This document shows, one piece after another, positions 35,346 to 44,144 of a stretch of DNA of 49,632 bases; the first letter of the stretch is position 1; every line of letters starts with the position of its first letter. The stretch is from Pelomonas aquatica. Its GTDB lineage: Bacteria > Pseudomonadota > Gammaproteobacteria > Burkholderiales > Burkholderiaceae_C. Both the position numbers and the translations under genes were made by a program. The DNA lies in NCBI RefSeq assembly GCF_026712205.1, contig NZ_JAPPUW010000032.1, positions 1 through 49,632 of the forward strand, written 5' to 3'. The notes beneath the pieces are model-generated. The model saw only the letters and a program-made list of their open reading frames with translations. It was not told the origin of the DNA and searched no databases.

Positions 35346-36710
35346 TCAGCGCTCGCTGTTCGCGCGCAGGGACTCGGCGGTGTAGAACGACGGCTTCAGG
35401 CGCGCGTCCGTGCCGGCCTCCAGCATCACGCGGATGTCCTGGCCGCCACCCGCCACGATGTTGTCCGCCACATAGCGGCCGCTGACGAAGTCGTAGTTGT
35501 GGTACTCGATGGCCGAGGTGCAGACGCCGGCCTCCCAGGCCGGGCGGACACCGTTCTCCTTGTGGCGCCACAGCTTGCCCTGCGCGTCGTAGTCGTCGCC
35601 GACCATGGCATGCCAGGTGTCCTCGTCGAGATAGATGGTCTTCTTGGGCGAGGAGTGGCGCACACCCTCCTTGACGGTGCCGACGATCTCCCAGACGCGA
35701 TGCAACTCGTAGCGGCGGAAGTCGGCGCTGACGAAGCTCGGCTTCAGCAGATCGCTGGTGGAGACGCCGGGGTTGGCGGTCTTGAAGTTGTTGTAGGGGA
35801 CATAGACCTCCTTCTTGCCCACCAGCTTCCAGTCGAAGCGGTCGGGGTTGCCGGAGAACACATACGACGCATCCGCCGGCAGCTGGTTCTCGAAGCCGAT
35901 CAGCGGCGCGTCATAGGCGTACAGCGGCAGCCGCCGCACGCGCCGCTGGCCGGTGAAGTAGTAGAAGCTTTCGGTGTCCTGCCCGAAGTAGTAGCGCTGC
36001 ACGATGGCCTGCCCCGCCAGCGCGGCCGGTTCGCGGTAGGCGTAATACACGCCGGCCTGCACCATGCCCTCGGACTTGGGCGAGACATGGCCCTTGGCGG
36101 CCCAAGGGAAGTAAAACACCTGCTGCGCCTTCACCAGGATGCCCTTGTCCGAGCCGGGCGCCGGCGAGACGTAGGTGCTGATCGACTGGAAGTCGACCGC
36201 CACGCCCTGGAAACGCATCAGCAGGTTCCAGATCGCCTCGATGCCGCTCTTGGGCGCCGGGAACGGCACCGACGGCAGCACCGCTTCTTCCAGGGCCCAT
36301 CCGTTCGCCGCGATCTTGGCCTTGCCCTCGTTCGCCTTTGTGTTCTCGACCACGTAGTCCGGCATCGCGCAGTTCCGATGCGAGGGGTACACCGGCATGG
36401 TGTAGCCCTTCACCGTCTTGAGCAGCTGGACCTGGCCGGGAAGCAGCTTGTCGGCGTACTTGTCCACATTGGACGCATCGATGGCGAACAGGGGCTTCTC
36501 GTCCTTGTGCGCCCAGTGGTCGCCGCGGTACTTGCCGAACGACCAACCGGAAGTCGGCGCCTCGCTGCCACCAAAGGCCGGAATCGTTCCGGCCGCATTG
36601 CCCGCCTTCTCGGCGCCGATCGGCGTTCGCTCTTGGGCGACGACCGCAACCGCAGACAGGGACAGCGCGGCATGGAAGCACGCTCGGATGGCTCGGGTGA
36701 TCGTGGACAC
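35346..36710 (-). CDS. DUF1329 exported lipid-binding-type protein
   Basis: A 454-residue DUF1329 protein with signal peptide MSTITRAIRACFHAALSLSA cleaved near VVAQ. Typical features are AGTIPAFGG near residue 41, RRVRRLPLYAYDAP and KKTIYLDEDTWHAMVGDDYD. The fold is thought to resemble the LolA/LolB-like lipid carriers, so with the DUF1302 barrel and the MMPL exporter it may move a hydrophobic compound across the periplasm. That role is inference from family and neighbours. First gene of a short operon with DUF1302; the promoter must lie within 36711-36783, where I see no operator of the TTGGTC type. Confidence 0.85.
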   Translation of the reverse strand: MSTITRAIRACFHAALSLSAVAVVAQERTPIGAEKAGNAAGTIPAFGGSEAPTSGWSFGKYRGDHWAHKDEKPLFAIDASNVDKYADKLLPGQVQLLKTVKGYTMPVYPSHRNCAMPDYVVENTKANEGKAKIAANGWALEEAVLPSVPFPAPKSGIEAIWNLLMRFQGVAVDFQSISTYVSPAPGSDKGILVKAQQVFYFPWAAKGHVSPKSEGMVQAGVYYAYREPAALAGQAIVQRYYFGQDTESFYYFTGQRRVRRLPLYAYDAPLIGFENQLPADASYVFSGNPDRFDWKLVGKKEVYVPYNNFKTANPGVSTSDLLKPSFVSADFRRYELHRVWEIVGTVKEGVRHSSPKKTIYLDEDTWHAMVGDDYDAQGKLWRHKENGVRPAWEAGVCTSAIEYHNYDFVSGRYVADNIVAGGGQDIRVMLEAGTDARLKPSFYTAESLRANSER

Positions 36711-36783
36711 AGGCGTCTCCTGACGTTGAAGTTGTTTGGATCAGTCTATGAATTTCGACTTGGCGCAGACAGGTGATGGGCGG

Positions 36784-36948
36784 TCAGTTGGCGGTGCAGT
36801 GACGCCATTCCGGCCGGTCGACGACGACATTCAAGGCGAGCTCCGCGGCGATGGCCACCGGCAGATGGCGCAGGTGCAGCGCCAACACGGCCAGGTCGTG
36901 GACCGCGAGCGCCCAGCCCGCGTGAAGAGGCCCGGCGCACTCAGCCAT
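36784..36948 (-). CDS. Small ORF overlapping the end of pqqE (54 aa)
   Basis: ATG at 36948 overlaps the last eight bases of pqqE (ATGGCTGA). The 54-residue product starts MAECAGPLHAGWALAVHDLA and is mostly hydrophobic in the middle (LAVLALHLRHLPVAIAAELAL). The overlap would allow translational coupling to the PQQ operon. I do not recognise the sequence and it could be chance; pqqF-type peptidases are far larger. Confidence 0.3.
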   Translation of the reverse strand: MAECAGPLHAGWALAVHDLAVLALHLRHLPVAIAAELALNVVVDRPEWRHCTAN

Positions 36949-38104
36949 GCGCCCGGTCCTCGGCGTCGCACCGCTCGCGCGAGTTGGCATCGGTGCGGTA
37001 CACCAGCGCAAGCTGCCGTGCCAAGTTCGGGACGAACTTCAGCGGCTGCGCGACGATGCTGCTGCTGCCGCCGGCGCGCGCGATGAGGCTGTCCACCAGC
37101 GGACGGTCCGGGCTCTTGGGGCACACAGGATCGGTGGCGTCAGCAGCGCCGGTGATCAGATAGGCTTGGCACCGGCAGCCGCCGAAGTCGTGCGTGTGCT
37201 GATCGCAGCTGCGACAGGTATCGCTCAGCCAGGCAGAGCCGCGGTAGAGATTGAAGGTGGAGCTCTCGTACCAGATCTCGCTCAAGCTGCGGTCCTGCAC
37301 GAAAGGTATATCAAGACCCGGCAGAACGCGCGCGCTGTGGCACGGCAACGCGGCGCCATCGGGCGCAACCAGCAGGAAAACCGCGCCCCAACCGTTCATG
37401 CATGCCTTCGGTCTCGCATCCTGATAGTCGGGAGAGACCCAGAGGATCTTCATGCGGCCGGCGAGGCGCGCGCGGTGGTCGTCGACGATGGCCTCCGCAT
37501 GGACCAGGTCCTCGCGCGTGGGCATCAGCGCCTCGCGGTTCAGCCATGCCCAGCCGTAGTACTGCGTGTTGGCCAGCTCGAGGAAGTCTGCACCCATAGC
37601 CTCGGCCATGGCGATGATGCGCCCCACGTGCGGCAGGTTGTAGCGGTGCATCACGCAGTTCAGCACCATCGGGTAGCCCAGCCCCTTGATGATGCCGGCC
37701 ACCTTGGCCTTCAGATCGAAGCTGCGCGTGGATGAGAGGAAGTCATTCAGCTCGCGGGTCGAGTCTTGGAAGGACAGCTGAATGTGATCGAGACCTGCCT
37801 CCTTCAAGGCGCGGGCTCGCGACTCGGTCAGGCCGATGCCGGAAGTGATGAGGTTGACGTAGAAGCCCAGCCCGTGGGCATGGGCCACGATCTCCTCGAG
37901 GTCGTCGCGCAGCAACGGCTCGCCGCCAGAGAGCCCGAGCTGCACTGCGCCCATCGCGCGCCCCTCGCTCAGCACCCTCCGCCATTCAGCGGTGCTCAAC
38001 TCGTTGCCATGGCGTGCGTAGTCCAAGGGGTTGGAGCAGAACACGCAGTGCAACGGGCAGCGGTAGGTAAGCTCCGCCAACAGCCACAGCGGGGGGCCGA
38101 CCAT
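36941..38104 (-). CDS. pqqE: PqqE, radical SAM glutamate-tyrosine cross-linking enzyme
   Basis: A 387-residue radical SAM protein that forms the carbon-carbon bond between Glu and Tyr of PqqA, the first committed step of PQQ synthesis, using PqqD as chaperone. The SAM cluster motif CPLHCVFC gives C16, C20 and C23. SGGEPLL is the SAM-binding GGE, and NTQYYGWAWLN is conserved in PqqE. The SPASM auxiliary cysteines are visible (CMNGWG, CHSAR, CRSCDQHTHDFGGCRCQ). ATG at 38104 follows GAAGG and puts the protein at the usual family start; ATG at 38134 would overlap pqqD by 23 bases and add ten residues. Complete. Confidence 0.96.
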   Translation of the reverse strand: MVGPPLWLLAELTYRCPLHCVFCSNPLDYARHGNELSTAEWRRVLSEGRAMGAVQLGLSGGEPLLRDDLEEIVAHAHGLGFYVNLITSGIGLTESRARALKEAGLDHIQLSFQDSTRELNDFLSSTRSFDLKAKVAGIIKGLGYPMVLNCVMHRYNLPHVGRIIAMAEAMGADFLELANTQYYGWAWLNREALMPTREDLVHAEAIVDDHRARLAGRMKILWVSPDYQDARPKACMNGWGAVFLLVAPDGAALPCHSARVLPGLDIPFVQDRSLSEIWYESSTFNLYRGSAWLSDTCRSCDQHTHDFGGCRCQAYLITGAADATDPVCPKSPDRPLVDSLIARAGGSSSIVAQPLKFVPNLARQLALVYRTDANSRERCDAEDRAHG

Positions 38105-38111
38105 CTTGCCT

Positions 38112-38393
38112 TCAGCTGATCCAACCGCGTTCATAGGCGTGGCGCACGAAATTGCAGATGTCGTCGTGCAGGTCGGACTTGTCGAAACGCTCTTGCAACT
38201 CGCGGATCACCTGCTTCACGCTGCGTTGTCCGTCGCAGCAACACAAGATCTCGCTGGCCGGGCCGTTGAGCCGCACCATGCCTTCCGGATAGAGCAGCAC
38301 CCAACTCTGCTGCACTGCCTCGTACTGCAGTCGGTACAACGACGACAGCGCCGGCTTGAGTTCCAGGAGCCGCTGTACCGAAACGCTGTTCAC
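38112..38393 (-). CDS. pqqD: PqqD, PqqA-binding peptide chaperone
   Basis: A 93-residue protein with the PqqD winged-helix RRE pattern ([19 protein letters not shown], then [17 protein letters not shown]). It binds PqqA and presents it to PqqE. The start is GTG at 38393, overlapping the pqqC stop in GTGA, so translation is coupled. In some bacteria pqqC and pqqD are fused; here they are separate but overlapping. Confidence 0.94.
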   Translation of the reverse strand: MNSVSVQRLLELKPALSSLYRLQYEAVQQSWVLLYPEGMVRLNGPASEILCCCDGQRSVKQVIRELQERFDKSDLHDDICNFVRHAYERGWIS

Positions 38394-39118
38394 GGCCTCA
38401 CCTGCTCGGGTAAGTCGTCGGGATAAGCTCGCTCGATAGCATCGAGCATGGCCCACAGGATGTCGAGCTTGAACTGCACGATCTCCAGCGCTCGCTTCTG
38501 GCGGCCAAGGCTGCCGCACCAGGTCTTCGCGATCTCCAGGCCGTGCTGCACGTCGCGCTCGGCGAGCGATATGCGGCCGCGGAAGTAGTGCAGCCCCTCG
38601 GGATCGATCCACGGGTAGTGCCCGGGCCAGCCCACCAGCCGGTCGGCATGGATCTTCGGCGCGAAGAGCTCCGTCAGCGAGGAGATCGCCGCCTCCTGCC
38701 ACGGCGCCTGGCGCGCGAAGTTGACGTAGGCATCAACTGCGAAGCGCACGCCGGGCTGCACATGGACGCACGACCACAGATCTTGACGGCTCAGACCCAC
38801 GGCTAAACCAAGGCGCACCCAAGCTTCGATGCCTCCCGCCCTGGCGCCTTCGTGATCGCCGCGGCCGTCGTGATCGATCAGGCGTTCGATCCAGCGGCGG
38901 CGCACCGCGCGATCGCTGCAATTGGAGAGGATTGCAGCATCCTTGATCGGGATGCACAGCTGGTAATAGAAGCGGTTCGCCACCCAGCCGCGCACCTGGA
39001 ACGGCTTCAACTCGCCGCGGTTCAGGCGCTGGTTGAATGGATGATGGATGTGGTAGCCGCGTTCCAGCGCTCGAAGCTTCTGCTCGAACTCGTCCACGGT
39101 CCAGCAGGCTTCGCTCAC
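38390..39118 (-). CDS. pqqC: PqqC, pyrroloquinoline-quinone synthase
   Basis: A 242-residue cofactor-free oxidase that closes the ring and oxidises the late intermediate AHQQ to PQQ. Characteristic segments are [55 protein letters not shown] and [15 protein letters not shown]. The start is GTG at 39118, overlapping the pqqB stop (GTGA). Length and motifs are complete. Confidence 0.96.
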   Translation of the reverse strand: MSEACWTVDEFEQKLRALERGYHIHHPFNQRLNRGELKPFQVRGWVANRFYYQLCIPIKDAAILSNCSDRAVRRRWIERLIDHDGRGDHEGARAGGIEAWVRLGLAVGLSRQDLWSCVHVQPGVRFAVDAYVNFARQAPWQEAAISSLTELFAPKIHADRLVGWPGHYPWIDPEGLHYFRGRISLAERDVQHGLEIAKTWCGSLGRQKRALEIVQFKLDILWAMLDAIERAYPDDLPEQVRP

Positions 39119-40047
39119 AGCTCGATCTCCATGCCGTCGTGGGCGACCTCAATGCCGCACAGCGCAAGAATCCGCCGCTGTTCGCCGCATTCGTCGAGGA
39201 TTGGATTGCTGTTGTTGATGTGGATGAGCACCTTGCGTCGCGTGCTCAGCCTGTCCAACACGGCGAGCATCCCCGGCGGCCCAGAGCGCCCGGTTTGCGA
39301 CAGATGGCCCATGTCACTGGCAGACCGCGCGCCCAGGCCGGCGTCGATCATTTCGTCTTCGGTCCAGAACGTGCCGTCGACCATCACGCAGTCGGCCTCT
39401 TGCATCCACGCCAGCTCCGGATCGCCTACGTGTGCCAGTCCCGGAGCGTAGAAGACGCGTTTTCCTGTATTTGCGTCCTCGATCAGCAGGGCGATGTTGT
39501 CGCCCGCAGAGGCGCCCCAGCGGCGCGTCGAGTAGAGAGGCACGCTGCCGGGGATCGCCAGCGCCCGAACCTTGATCCCAGGGAAGCCCTCGACGTCCAG
39601 CGCTGCAGCGGTTTGCTCTCCGCCGATGGGGATCCTGTGCCAGCGCACACCGCAATAGTGACCCAGCGTAGTCAGGATAGGCAGTCCGCCGGACAGATCC
39701 TCGAACACCGATGACGTGCAGTACAACTCGAGGGGCGCTCCCTCGCGCAGGCTCAGCAGGCCAGTCGTGTGATCGACCTGAGCGTCTGTCAGCAAGACCG
39801 CGCGGATGGGACTGCCACGCAGGCCGCCACGCGGGTGTAACGCCGCGTTGCTGCGGATCTGGTGGCCAAGATCGGGGGACGCATTCAGCAGCAGCCAATG
39901 CTCCCCGTTGGGCGAAACGGCGATGGAACTTTGAGTACGGGCGGACGCCTGCAGGGTTCCGCTGCGCTGGCCGTTGCACAGCCTGCAGTTGCAGTTCCAC
40001 TGCGGATAGCCGCCACCCGCACCTGAGCCAAGAACGAGGATCTTCAT
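39115..40047 (-). CDS. pqqB: PqqB, metallo-hydroxylase of PQQ synthesis
   Basis: A 310-residue metallo-beta-lactamase-fold protein that hydroxylates the tyrosine moiety of the cross-linked PQQ precursor. The N-terminus has the diagnostic [30 protein letters not shown] and [12 protein letters not shown] carry conserved acidic/His and Asn residues. ATG at 40047 lies 41 bases after pqqA. Complete; its product is followed by pqqC with a four-base overlap. Confidence 0.96.
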   Translation of the reverse strand: MKILVLGSGAGGGYPQWNCNCRLCNGQRSGTLQASARTQSSIAVSPNGEHWLLLNASPDLGHQIRSNAALHPRGGLRGSPIRAVLLTDAQVDHTTGLLSLREGAPLELYCTSSVFEDLSGGLPILTTLGHYCGVRWHRIPIGGEQTAAALDVEGFPGIKVRALAIPGSVPLYSTRRWGASAGDNIALLIEDANTGKRVFYAPGLAHVGDPELAWMQEADCVMVDGTFWTEDEMIDAGLGARSASDMGHLSQTGRSGPPGMLAVLDRLSTRRKVLIHINNSNPILDECGEQRRILALCGIEVAHDGMEIEL

Positions 40048-40088
40048 GGTCGTTGGGAGGTCATCGTCCGCAAGCTCGCCTCGGGGCG

Positions 40089-40163
40089 TCAGCGCGCCGC
40101 GACGTACATCGTGATCTCGAAGCCGAATCGAAAATCTTGGTATGCGGGGGTAGTCCAGGTCAT
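40089..40163 (-). CDS. pqqA: PqqA, PQQ precursor peptide (24 aa)
   Basis: A 24-residue peptide, too short for usual ORF calling, starting [11 protein letters not shown] and ending EITMYVAAR. The glutamate and tyrosine that become PQQ are E16 and Y20, with the conserved E-x3-Y spacing. AAGGAG six bases before the ATG is an excellent ribosome site, as expected for a peptide made in excess over the enzymes. It is the first gene of pqqABCDE. No pqqF/pqqG-type peptidase is present in the window. Confidence 0.95.
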   Translation of the reverse strand: MTWTTPAYQDFRFGFEITMYVAAR

Positions 40164-40294
40164 GAGAATCTCCTTGGTGGGGCGATGGATGGGGCGAGGA
40201 AGAATGTGTGCACTTATGGCGGTGGATCTAAGTCATTGAGCAGCCTCCGGTGCGCGCAGGAGAAGGTGCGCCGTCCCTGGCAGGCCAGGGACGG

Positions 40295-40552
40295 TCAACC
40301 AACCACCTGCTCTCTTTGGGAACTCGGTTGACATGTCGACTGACCGCAGGAGATGACACGCGGGGTTGCGTACTCTCGACCGAGCATGGCCCGGGCGAAG
40401 AAGTAGTTGCTGCGGTGGCGCTCGCTGAGCGCATTGATATCGACCTGGCCTTCTTCGTCACAAGGGAAGACGAGGCCTCGGCCATCGCTGAAGAGCGACT
40501 CGAACCTGACCTCGAAATGCGATGACGGGATGTTGGCGTGCGAGATGTTCAT
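40295..40552 (-). CDS. Small conserved hypothetical protein
   Basis: An 85-residue protein with AAGGAG six bases before its ATG. The body (SHFEVRFESLFSDGRGLVFP, then CDEEGQVDINALSERHRSNY, then FARAMLGREYATP) resembles a small conserved protein that I recall from Burkholderiales genomes. The last 20 residues look like an unrelated extension, so the 3' end may have been altered. It lies upstream of pqqA on the same strand, 131 bases away. Function unknown. Confidence 0.6.
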   Translation of the reverse strand: MNISHANIPSSHFEVRFESLFSDGRGLVFPCDEEGQVDINALSERHRSNYFFARAMLGREYATPRVISCGQSTCQPSSQREQVVG

Positions 40553-40646
40553 GATCTGCTCCTTCGGCGCAAACGGACAGCGTTGCTGAGCCCTCTGGCG
40601 ATGTCCTGGCTAGATGGCCCAGCCTGTCGTTTCATTTGATGCAAGT

Positions 40647-40717
40647 TTGGTCTATCGACCAATAAAAATCAACATCCAAGCGGCAGTAGAAACCCGCAAA
40701 TATGGTCGCATGCACAA
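40647..40717. promoter_or_regulatory. Perfect operator palindrome and second site upstream of the first TetR gene
   Basis: Site 1 (40647-40662) TTGGTCTATCGACCAA is a perfect 6-4-6 palindrome. Site 2 (40702-40717) ATGGTCGCATGCACAA matches at 9 of 12 positions. Site 2 and its flank (CAAATATGGTCGCATGCACAAT) are nearly the same as at 12443-12463 (CAAATATGGTCGGATGCCCAA). Centres are 55 bp apart. The rest of 40553-40919 holds no gene that I can support. Autoregulation of the TetR gene is likely. Confidence 0.65.
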
Positions 40718-40919
40718 TAATAAAAGTTCAGCCTCTGGAGAGCCGGAAGCTGGAGGGCGTTGTCCGACGCCCCCTACGCACAAGGGGCTGGCCTTCACCG
40801 GTTGCCCGCTGAAACCCCTGTCCGCCATGTCCGGCGCGCACCGCGCTGTCGCTGAAACAGGCAGAATGTTGTTCCATCGACCAGCGACGCGCGCGCCCTC
40901 CGGCCACAGGACCCAAGAC

Positions 40920-41606
40920 ATGACCAAGCCAGCAGGCCCAGACCACGAAGCCGACGACGCTGCGGCAGCAGTCCCGAGCGGTGTTCGCGCCGCGCAGTCG
41001 GAGCGCCGACGTGCGGACATCCTGAAAGCCTCCGCCGACGTCCTCGCGGAGGGTTACGCCGACTTCTCCCTGCGCAAGGTGGCCGCCGCGGCCGGTGTGC
41101 GCCTGAACACGGTGCAACACCACTTCGGCGACCTGGACTCGCTCGTGCTCGCGACGGTCGAGTCCTTGCTGGGGCGTTTCCTGCCCCGCATGCGACAGCT
41201 GGCTGCGGGCCAATACGACTCGCCCAGCGACGACCTGATGGTGTTCCTGGACGAAGCGTGGGTGGCGATTCGTGACACGAACATCCGGACCTTCAGCATC
41301 GAAGTCTGGGCCATGGGACTGCACCGGCCCTCCATCGGGCAGTTGGTCAGGCAGCTCTATACGGAGTACCGAAACTCGGTGGCGGCCATCGTGCATCGAG
41401 TCAATCCCGGCCTGACGGACACCGAGCTCCAGACGCTGGCCATGCTGATCTGCAGCTGGACGGAGGGCGCCATGGTCACGTCACACTGGAGCGATGGCGA
41501 AGCACCTTCGCTGAGCTTCGTCAGCCTTCGCATGAAGGCCGCCTGTCTCGCGTTGATTGCCCCCGCCGAGAACGCCGACCAGCGGCGACTCGCCCGCCAG
41601 GCCTGA
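40920..41606 (+). CDS. TetR-family regulator (first of two paralogs)
   Basis: A 228-residue TetR-type repressor. The N-terminal HTH domain spans about 20-75 (RRADILKASADVLAEGYADF, then SLRKVAAAAGVRLNTVQHHF, then GDLDSLVLATVE), followed by an all-helical ligand domain. It is a paralog of the minus-strand regulator at 41639: the HTH segments agree at most positions. ATG at 40920 gives a normal TetR start; in-frame ATGs at 40866 and 40829 would add leaders. A perfect TTGGTC-N4-GACCAA palindrome lies about 260 bases upstream. It converges on the second TetR gene, with 32 bases between stops. Confidence 0.88.
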   Translation: MTKPAGPDHEADDAAAAVPSGVRAAQSERRRADILKASADVLAEGYADFSLRKVAAAAGVRLNTVQHHFGDLDSLVLATVESLLGRFLPRMRQLAAGQYDSPSDDLMVFLDEAWVAIRDTNIRTFSIEVWAMGLHRPSIGQLVRQLYTEYRNSVAAIVHRVNPGLTDTELQTLAMLICSWTEGAMVTSHWSDGEAPSLSFVSLRMKAACLALIAPAENADQRRLARQA

Positions 41607-41638
41607 ACGCGCCGCCACGGCCGGGCAATCCGCGGAAG

Positions 41639-42307
41639 TCAACGGCGCGCGGCCGGATTCGCGACACCCACCAGCGCCAGCGAGGCCGACTTCATCCGGA
41701 TGCTCAGCAGGCTCAAAGAGGGCACCCTTTCCCCGCCCCAGTGAGCCATCACCAGCGCGCCTTCGGTCCATGAGCAGATCAGCCGGGCCAGCACGCCGGC
41801 CTCGGCGTCCGTCAAGGCCGGGTTCACGCGCCGCAGGATCGCCGCCAGCGATGCCTGATATTCGCTGTACATCTGCTTGACCATCCCCTCGATGGCGGGC
41901 CGGCGCAAGGCCATCGTCCACAGTTCGAAGAAGAACACCCGGACGACCGCCTTCCGGATCGCGAGCCAGGCTTCGTCGAGGAAGACCAGCAGATCGTCGA
42001 CGGGATCTTCGTTCTGGCCTCGACCCAGTTCCACGAAACGGGTCAGCAACTCGCGGCCGACGAATTCGAGCGTGGCATGGAGCAGGGAGTCGAGATCCTT
42101 GAAGTGATGCTGCACGGTATTGAGGCGCACGTCGGCCGCCGCCGCGACCTTGCGCAGGGAGAAGTCCGCGAAGCCCTCTGAAAGCACCTTGCCGGAAGCC
42201 TTCAGGATGTCCCGGCGACGGCGCTCGGACTGCAGCGCACGAGCGCCGCGAACCGGCACCTCGGTTTGCGGCCTGTCCGTTTCGTCAACCCTTGATGCCT
42301 TCGCCAT
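41639..42307 (-). CDS. TetR-family regulator (second of two paralogs)
   Basis: A 222-residue TetR repressor with HTH segment RRRDILKASGKVLSEGFADF then SLRKVAAAADVRLNTVQHHF, nearly identical in the recognition helix to the first TetR. The ligand domain is more diverged (RAFFxLW-type helix, SWTEGALVMAHW). ATG at 42307 has GAGAGG upstream. It is divergent from the MCP operon and shares a promoter region with it that is full of palindromes. The matching recognition helices imply that both regulators bind the same or very similar operators. Confidence 0.88.
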   Translation of the reverse strand: MAKASRVDETDRPQTEVPVRGARALQSERRRRDILKASGKVLSEGFADFSLRKVAAAADVRLNTVQHHFKDLDSLLHATLEFVGRELLTRFVELGRGQNEDPVDDLLVFLDEAWLAIRKAVVRVFFFELWTMALRRPAIEGMVKQMYSEYQASLAAILRRVNPALTDAEAGVLARLICSWTEGALVMAHWGGERVPSLSLLSIRMKSASLALVGVANPAARR

Positions 42308-42347
42308 GCCCAGCCCTCTCCGGCCCCCGGCATGAGCCGCAAGCCTT

Positions 42348-42408
42348 GTGGTCAAACGAACAACTTCATTGTTATCACAATGATAATTGTGCTTGGTCAT
42401 TTGTACAA
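42348..42408. promoter_or_regulatory. Palindrome-rich divergent promoter between TetR and MCP genes
   Basis: Two TTGGTC-type sites flank the region: GTGGTCAAACGAACAA at 42348-42363 and TTGGTCATTTGTACAA at 42393-42408 (both 10 of 12), with centres 45 bp apart. Between them are three overlapping palindromes, CATTGT-TATC-ACAATG (42367-42382), TTATCA-CAA-TGATAA (42372-42386) and ACAAT-GATA-ATTGT (42377-42390). A half-site GACCAA follows at 42427-42432. Confidence 0.6.
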
Positions 42409-42446
42409 TTTTAATGTACAAAGAACGACCAACAAGGAGCATGCTC

Positions 42447-44144
42447 GTGACAGAGGCTTGGAACCGCGAAGCTGAGATCGGCGCTGCCCTGGACCCGTCT
42501 GGCCACGCCCCCCGTCAACCCCCGCGCGCCTTCGGCGTCCGTCTGCCGAGGCTGTTGCAGCGCGTCCATCCGTCCATCGCGGCACGGCTCCATCTGGGGT
42601 TCGGGCTGGTGCTGCTGATGCTGCTCGCGGTTGGCGCCACGGGCTGGGTACAGACGGGCGCGATGTCCGCGGTGGCCCGGCAACTCGTCGAGGAGCATGC
42701 GCAACGCGAAACGCTGGCGAGCGACATGCAGATCGCGGTGCAGGACATGGTCATCGTGCTGGGCGGCCTGCGCGAGGCGGATGCGCCCGACGAGATCAAG
42801 CGCCTGCAGGACGACTACCGGGCCACGGTGGAGCGCTATACCGATGCGAATGCAAAGCTCGCACGGCTGTCCGCGTCGAGCGAGGCGGCACCGTGGAGCA
42901 AGCCGGCGGATGCCGTCCACGCGGCCGAGGCGGAGGCGCTTCCGCTGTTCGACAAGATGTCCGGGCTGGCCGGCACCGTGGACCGTGCGACGCTGACCGA
43001 TTTCTATTCCACCCAGGTCTCCAACCCCCAGGCGCAATGGATGGACAGCCTCGCCACGCTGCGCGTGGCGATGGGCGAGTCCATGAGCGCCGCCGCCACC
43101 GAATCGTCACGGAGTGCCCGGGTGTCGCAATGGGTCACCGTCGTGATGGCCTGCGTGGCGCTCACCACCGGACTGCTGTTCGCGATCCTGATATCGCGCA
43201 GCATCACGCGGCCGCTTCGCCAGGCGGTCGCGCTGTCGAGGCGGGTCGCGCAGGGCGATGTTTCTGCGCAGGCGCGCTCACACCAGCTGGATGAAGTCGG
43301 TGCGCTGTTGAATGCGCTCGCGGACATGCAGGACGGGCTTCGCCGCCTCGTCGGCGACGTGCGCCAGTGCGCGGACAGCATCGGCGTGGCCAGCGACGAA
43401 GTGGCGGCGGGGAACTCGGACCTGTCCGGCCGCACGGAGCGCACCGCCGGCAAATTGCAGGAGACCGCTTCGTCGCTGCAGGAGCTGACCGGTGCCGTGC
43501 AGCAGAGCGCCGCATCCGCGGCGATGGCGAACCAGCTGGCGAGCTCGGCGTCGCAGACCGCCCAACGCGGCGGCCAGGTGGTGGAGCAGGTCGTGGCCAA
43601 TATGGACGAAATCTCGGCGGCCAGCCGCAGGATCGCCGACATCCTCGGCCTGATCGACGGCATTGCGTTCCAGACCAACATCCTGGCGCTCAACGCCGCC
43701 GTCGAGGCCGCCCGCGCCGGCGAGCAGGGCCGGGGCTTTGCCGTGGTGGCCGCAGAGGTTCGCGCGCTGGCGCAGCGGTCGGCCAATGCCGCGGGCGACA
43801 TCAAGCGCCTGATCGACAACAGCGTCGAGCGGGTTCAGGCCGGCACGCAGCTCGTCAGGCAGGCGGGCGACACGATGACCGAAATCACATCGGCCGTGCG
43901 CCAGCTCACCGATGCCATGGAGAACATCACCGCCGCGACGGCCGAACAGAGTTCGGGCATCGCCGAGGTGCACAGCGCCGTCGCGCTGCTGGACCAGGCC
44001 ACCCAACAGAACGCCGCGCTGGTCGAGCAAAGTGCCGCGGCTTCCGAATGCCTGCGCAGCCAGTCCGCGCACCTGAACGCGTTGATGACGGCGTTCCGCC
44101 TCGCTCCGGATCAGGAGCAGCTCCCACAGGAGAAACAGACATGA
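42447..44144 (+). CDS. Methyl-accepting chemotaxis protein
   Basis: A 565-residue chemoreceptor. An N-terminal cytoplasmic stretch is followed by TM1 (about 49-67, [19 protein letters not shown]), a four-helix-bundle-like periplasmic domain, TM2 (about 226-243), a HAMP domain ([20 protein letters not shown]) and the signalling domain with the conserved hairpin tip [20 protein letters not shown]. The GTG at 42447 lies seven bases after AAGGAG; the ATG at 42441 is too close to it. Its stop overlaps the SDR start (ATGA), so the receptor is coupled to catabolic enzymes, which suggests taxis to the pathway's substrate. The ligand is unknown. Confidence 0.9.
   Translation: MTEAWNREAEIGAALDPSGHAPRQPPRAFGVRLPRLLQRVHPSIAARLHLGFGLVLLMLLAVGATGWVQTGAMSAVARQLVEEHAQRETLASDMQIAVQDMVIVLGGLREADAPDEIKRLQDDYRATVERYTDANAKLARLSASSEAAPWSKPADAVHAAEAEALPLFDKMSGLAGTVDRATLTDFYSTQVSNPQAQWMDSLATLRVAMGESMSAAATESSRSARVSQWVTVVMACVALTTGLLFAILISRSITRPLRQAVALSRRVAQGDVSAQARSHQLDEVGALLNALADMQDGLRRLVGDVRQCADSIGVASDEVAAGNSDLSGRTERTAGKLQETASSLQELTGAVQQSAASAAMANQLASSASQTAQRGGQVVEQVVANMDEISAASRRIADILGLIDGIAFQTNILALNAAVEAARAGEQGRGFAVVAAEVRALAQRSANAAGDIKRLIDNSVERVQAGTQLVRQAGDTMTEITSAVRQLTDAMENITAATAEQSSGIAEVHSAVALLDQATQQNAALVEQSAAASECLRSQSAHLNALMTAFRLAPDQEQLPQEKQT

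Noticed and set aside
36784-36948. A pqqF-type peptidase downstream of pqqE.
   Set aside because: The frame is only 54 codons and lacks the HxxEH motif; the processing peptidase must be encoded elsewhere.
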